DNA of 31,495 bases, from positions 1 to 31,495 of IMG/VR virus record IMGVR_UViG_3300036834_000336, one strand, 5' to 3'. Under the pieces are notes generated by a model. That model ran no database searches and had not been told where the DNA came from. It saw only the letters and a list, made by a program, of their open reading frames with translations. Numbering within the stretch: position 1 is the stretch's first letter; every line of letters begins with the position of its first letter. Position numbers and translations under genes: made by a program. The stretch is from a virus. Below, one piece after another: positions 28,452 to 31,495 of the stretch.

Positions 28452-30914
28452 CTACTGCACGCCGATGGTCAGGGTGCGCGTTGCCGGGCCGCAGGTCAGC
28501 TTGTAGGCTCCCGCGAACGGCTCTGTGAATCTCATCGTTCCGTTCGTCGGCTCGGGGCCGGACCACGCACCGGACGCGGCGCAGCTTGGAGCATTCGTGG
28601 CCAACCAATCAAACGAGATCGCCGGGAAATCGACGGTGACCGGCGGCGGCGGAGGAGCAGTTACCATGAAGGTAAGTGATTGCGGGAAACTCACTCCGTT
28701 TTCAGTAGCCTGCAGATTGCAGGCGTGGCTGCCGACGTCGCCCGCAGCCAGGGCCCGAGACAGCGTGAGGTTGCCGTTGCCGCTTGCCGGGGCAGCGCAG
28801 AGCGCATCGCTGCCGGCGAGCAGCGTGTTCGCCCCGGAGTACGTCGAGGGCGGGTTGGTCGTGACCACGAATCCGGCGATCGTCGCGCCCGAGGCCGCGT
28901 TGTCCAGCAGCGACGGGTTGGGCGGCGTGTAGTTGATCGCGGTCGGAACCGGCGAGGGCGGGGGAGGCGGCGTCGTGGGAATGGTCTTGAAATCGATTTC
29001 CCAGCCGTCCAGCGATCCCTGGAATTGCGACGCGGGTACCTGGACGTGCATGGTCCAGGTGCCGAGGTCAGACGTACCGTCGAACATGTTGGTGCTGAAT
29101 GGTACGTCGTTGTGCCCGTTGGCGTTGAACGGCAGTGGGATGGGAAAGGTGGCGCCAGATGGCGAGATGAGCGACACCGAGAGTTGGCCAATCGGGAAGA
29201 AGCTGAGGTGAACCACTCCAGACAGGCCGCTGTAGATCTTGCCGCCGTCAAACGCCGTTATCCTCGTCTCTACGGGCGGCGGCGTAGTCCACCAGGGAAA
29301 ATCTCCGCCGGTCAAGTGGGCCGTCTCGGTGGAGACGTACTGCAAGTCCTTGGTGCCGTATGGCCACACCTTGATTTGCGTCTGGGTCGTGTCCTGGATC
29401 GTGCCGTCGGCGGCCGCCGCGGCGTGGAGGACCACGTTGTACGTCTGCGGGGCGGGCGTGGAGAGCGACGGCATCAGGGTGACGCTCGCGACCTGTCCCG
29501 GCGTGATCGACGTCGGATTGATCGTGCACGCGGCAGCGGGAACGCCGCTGCAATCCAGATTCACGGGGCCGGCAAAGCCACCCAAGCCCCGCAGATCGAC
29601 GGTGCCGGCGATGGCCGAATTCTGGTTTACCTCAGTCGTCGGCCACGTCGAGCTGAGTCTTATGCTGGGCGCCGCGGCGTGAACCATGCCGGGGAGATCC
29701 ACGCGGCCGTGCGTGAAGACCGGCAAGGCCAGATTGATCGAGCCGGTCTCCATGCGATCCTTCACGGCTTGGATCGACAGGGTGGGGTCCTGGCTCCACG
29801 CCAGCGCCCAGGCGCCCGCCACTTCCGGCGACGCCATCGAGGTGCCCGATGCGAGCCGAGTGGCGGTCCCGCCAGCATCGTGATCCAGGCCAAGGACACT
29901 CACGCCCGGAGCGGCGATGAACACGCCTCCCTGAGCCTCGGGGCAAGTACCGAAGTTGGAGAAGCTCGCCAGCTTGTCGCTGGAGTCCGTGGCCGCGACC
30001 GCCACGACGTGAGGAAGAGTAGCGGGCATGAACGGCGTGCTGGCGTTGCAGTTGTCGGTCCCGTTGTTGCCGGCCGCGGCGACGACGCCAACGCCAGCGG
30101 CATACAGCGCCGCGTCGGCGTCGATGTACGACTGGGTCGGGGCGCTGTTCGAGCCCCACGAGTTGTTCACGATCACCTTGTAGCAAGGCGCGGCGCCGCA
30201 CATCTGCGAGGCGAGCTGGAGCGCGTAGTTCCACGTCAGCAGGCCGTCCGAGTCCGCGCCCTGGCCGTTGCGATCTAAGAATCTGACCATAGCGATACTA
30301 GCGGTGCCGGCGGTGCCGGCGACGTCGATACCGTTGTTGATCCTTGCCCCCGCCTCGCCCGCGACGAAGTATCCGTGCCAATTTTCCACCGGATCGGTGA
30401 TGAAGTTGCGGCTCAGGTCCTGGCGGCAGTTTGGCGCGAGGTCGGGGAGAGTGGTGCAGTCGGACCCGGTGTCGGACACGACTATAATCACATTGGACTT
30501 GCCCGTCTCGTTGTCCCACGCGGCGAACGCGTGCTGGATCGCCTTGTCCCACTCCTGGCCGATGAGTGGGTCGTTCGGCATGAACTGCGCGGAGGCCGTC
30601 GCGGAGACCGTATGACGCGGCTCAACATTCGCGACATTCGGGTCGGTGCGCAGCCGAGCCATTTCCTGCTGCAGTTGAGCCTCAGAATTATAATGGAAGA
30701 CGACAAATTCCCCTTGGCTGATGCGATCGAGCACGTAGCTGCTCACGGCGCCGCCCGCGGCGCTCGCCGATGCGGCAGCGGCGGCGGGGGTGCGATACTG
30801 CACCGTCAGAGCAGGACGCTGATTGCTGCTCTGACTCATGCTCTGCTCGGCAGAGGCCGTGCTGGACATGGCGATCGCCAGGCCGAGAATCGTCCACATG
30901 CGTAATTGTTTCAT
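28452..30914 (-). CDS. Exported subtilisin-like serine protease with P-domain
   Basis: The 820-residue product starts at ATG 30914 with GGAG eight bases upstream. Residues 1-22 are a signal peptide (MKQLRMWTILGLAIAMSSTA then SA). Residues about 58-105 resemble an inhibitor-I9-type propeptide. The S8 catalytic residues are D148 (VVSDTGSD), H180 (WHGYFVAG, a variant of HGTHVAG), N283 (AAGNNG) and S359 (GTSMASPEVAG). After Ig-like stretches, residues about 560-645 (GLSGVVHLSFFPIGQLSVSL, WTMHVQVPASQFQGSLDGW) look like a proprotein-convertase P-domain, followed by a proline-rich linker and more beta-rich segments. Such a protease is typical of bacterial secretomes, not of phage late operons; codons are less GC-biased than in the neighbours, suggesting acquisition. 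Confidence 0.9.
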   Translation of the reverse strand: MKQLRMWTILGLAIAMSSTASAEQSMSQSSNQRPALTVQYRTPAAAAASASAAGGAVSSYVLDRISQGEFVVFHYNSEAQLQQEMARLRTDPNVANVEPRHTVSATASAQFMPNDPLIGQEWDKAIQHAFAAWDNETGKSNVIIVVSDTGSDCTTLPDLAPNCRQDLSRNFITDPVENWHGYFVAGEAGARINNGIDVAGTAGTASIAMVRFLDRNGQGADSDGLLTWNYALQLASQMCGAAPCYKVIVNNSWGSNSAPTQSYIDADAALYAAGVGVVAAAGNNGTDNCNASTPFMPATLPHVVAVAATDSSDKLASFSNFGTCPEAQGGVFIAAPGVSVLGLDHDAGGTATRLASGTSMASPEVAGAWALAWSQDPTLSIQAVKDRMETGSINLALPVFTHGRVDLPGMVHAAAPSIRLSSTWPTTEVNQNSAIAGTVDLRGLGGFAGPVNLDCSGVPAAACTINPTSITPGQVASVTLMPSLSTPAPQTYNVVLHAAAAADGTIQDTTQTQIKVWPYGTKDLQYVSTETAHLTGGDFPWWTTPPPVETRITAFDGGKIYSGLSGVVHLSFFPIGQLSVSLISPSGATFPIPLPFNANGHNDVPFSTNMFDGTSDLGTWTMHVQVPASQFQGSLDGWEIDFKTIPTTPPPPPSPVPTAINYTPPNPSLLDNAASGATIAGFVVTTNPPSTYSGANTLLAGSDALCAAPASGNGNLTLSRALAAGDVGSHACNLQATENGVSFPQSLTFMVTAPPPPPVTVDFPAISFDWLATNAPSCAASGAWSGPEPTNGTMRFTEPFAGAYKLTCGPATRTLTIGVQ

Positions 30915-31186
30915 TCGCTAAACTCCATGCGACCTAATCGATGGATTACCACAGTATTATGAAATTTCGAAGACATCGCTAAACCCTCCGCTTTAGCGGA
31001 TCGCGGACGGCGGGCGTCGAAGTCGTGCGAATCGAACGATTTAAGCTCTTTAAATACGCCCTGCGCGGGGCACCCTTAGAATTTTCCGGGTTACTTGATT
31101 TATTTGGTTCTACAATGACTGTAATTTTCATAGTTCACCATGATTTTTCAGGATACTCACGTCGGTGACGAAGCGAGCCTCGACGC
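30915..31186. promoter_or_regulatory. AT-rich gene-free region, likely regulatory
   Basis: About 270 bases without a plausible gene, much richer in A and T than the rest. Visible elements are a CCGCT/AGCGG hairpin (30988-30999), an ATTTAA/TTAAAT inverted repeat (31039-31055), and on the minus strand a -10-like CATAAT near 30958-30963 about 45 bases before the subtilase start, without a good -35. The stretch 31080-31160 is the most AT-rich. It probably holds the promoter of the protease and terminase genes. Confidence 0.45.
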
Positions 31187-31495
31187 TCATTCTGGCTGAA
31201 CCGGCTTCTGCAACCTGGCCGACAGGACGTTACCGGCATGGTCGGCCCTCTTGTCCCGATACTTCGCGTAGATCCCCCACAGCGCCGTGCCGATGGCAAT
31301 CACGGCGGAGGAGATCAGGAATACCAGGCTGTCTGACGCGACCCCGTGGTAGACACCGAGTCCGGACAACAGCAGCAGGATGCTGCGAACCGCGCTCTCG
31401 ACGAGCGTCATGAGCGCCGGGTCGGGAGTACTCGGGATCGTCCTTGGAACGAGCAATCCATCGTGGCTCGTCGCGTTGTCGTTCGGTTCGGTCAT
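31187..31495 (-). CDS. Holin-like membrane protein, 102 aa
   Basis: ATG occupies the last three bases of the window, so the gene is complete here. A polar N-terminus (MTEPNDNATSHDGLLVPRTI) is followed by two membrane spans, about residues 37-53 (SILLLLSGLGVYHGV) and 57-76 (LVFLISSAVIAIGTALWGIY), and then a basic tail (AKYRDKRADHAGN). Two spans with a charged C-terminus at about 100 residues fits class II holins, including those seen in alphaproteobacterial phages. No endolysin is next to it in the window, so the lysis role is inference. Confidence 0.7.
   Translation of the reverse strand: MTEPNDNATSHDGLLVPRTIPSTPDPALMTLVESAVRSILLLLSGLGVYHGVASDSLVFLISSAVIAIGTALWGIYAKYRDKRADHAGNVLSARLQKPVQPE

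Noticed and set aside
28680-30278. Plus-strand open frame of 532 codons
   Set aside because: Antisense to the subtilase with its complete triad; the product is an Arg/Gly-rich low-complexity string.

Overview
The window looks like the packaging, head and connector part of a tailed double-stranded DNA phage (or a prophage of one). The DNA is GC-rich and codons strongly prefer G or C at the third position. A DUF3309-type membrane peptide and a small cysteine-rich exported protein resemble families common in Hyphomicrobiales/Rhizobiales, so an alphaproteobacterial host is likely; this is inference. No integrase, repressor, tRNA, replication gene or CRISPR array is visible, so lifestyle cannot be decided.

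Almost every gene is on the minus strand, read from right to left, often with 4-bp ATGA/GTGA overlaps, as in a late operon. In order of transcription: a holin-like membrane protein (31495-31187); an AT-rich gap; an exported subtilisin-like protease with a P-domain (30914-28452); small and large terminase (28425-26121); a Myb/SANT-like DNA-binding protein; a strongly structured intergenic element (about 25568-25645); a cluster of small exported or membrane proteins (25528-23294); then, after a plus-strand island (22512-23283) whose two promoter-proximal genes each follow a copy of a 50-bp repeat, the DUF1073-type portal (22417-19481) with a C-terminal HExxH domain. Three small genes and a beta-helix tailspike-like protein with a signal peptide lie between the portal and the SPP1 gp7/Mu F-like minor head protein (16201-15311). 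A set of small accessory genes follows, including a second HExxH protein, then a giant Nudix + DUF2213 prohead protease + scaffold fusion (11472-7711), a head cement-like protein, the DUF2184 major capsid protein (6181-5072), a DUF4054 adaptor, an HK97 gp10-like tail completion protein, and connector or tail-region proteins down to position 1. The window ends before tail sheath/tube, tape measure or baseplate genes.

The core (terminase, DUF1073 portal, gp7, DUF2213 protease-scaffold, cement, DUF2184 capsid, DUF4054, gp10-like) is a recognisable morphogenesis module. The unusual part is the accessory load: four separate protease-type domains (subtilase, portal-fused zincin, free zincin, prohead protease), a Nudix domain built into the scaffold-protease, five proteins with predicted signal peptides, small plus-strand genes placed at divergent points inside the late operon, and short structured DNA/RNA elements. 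Functions of most small genes are unknown and are given as such.
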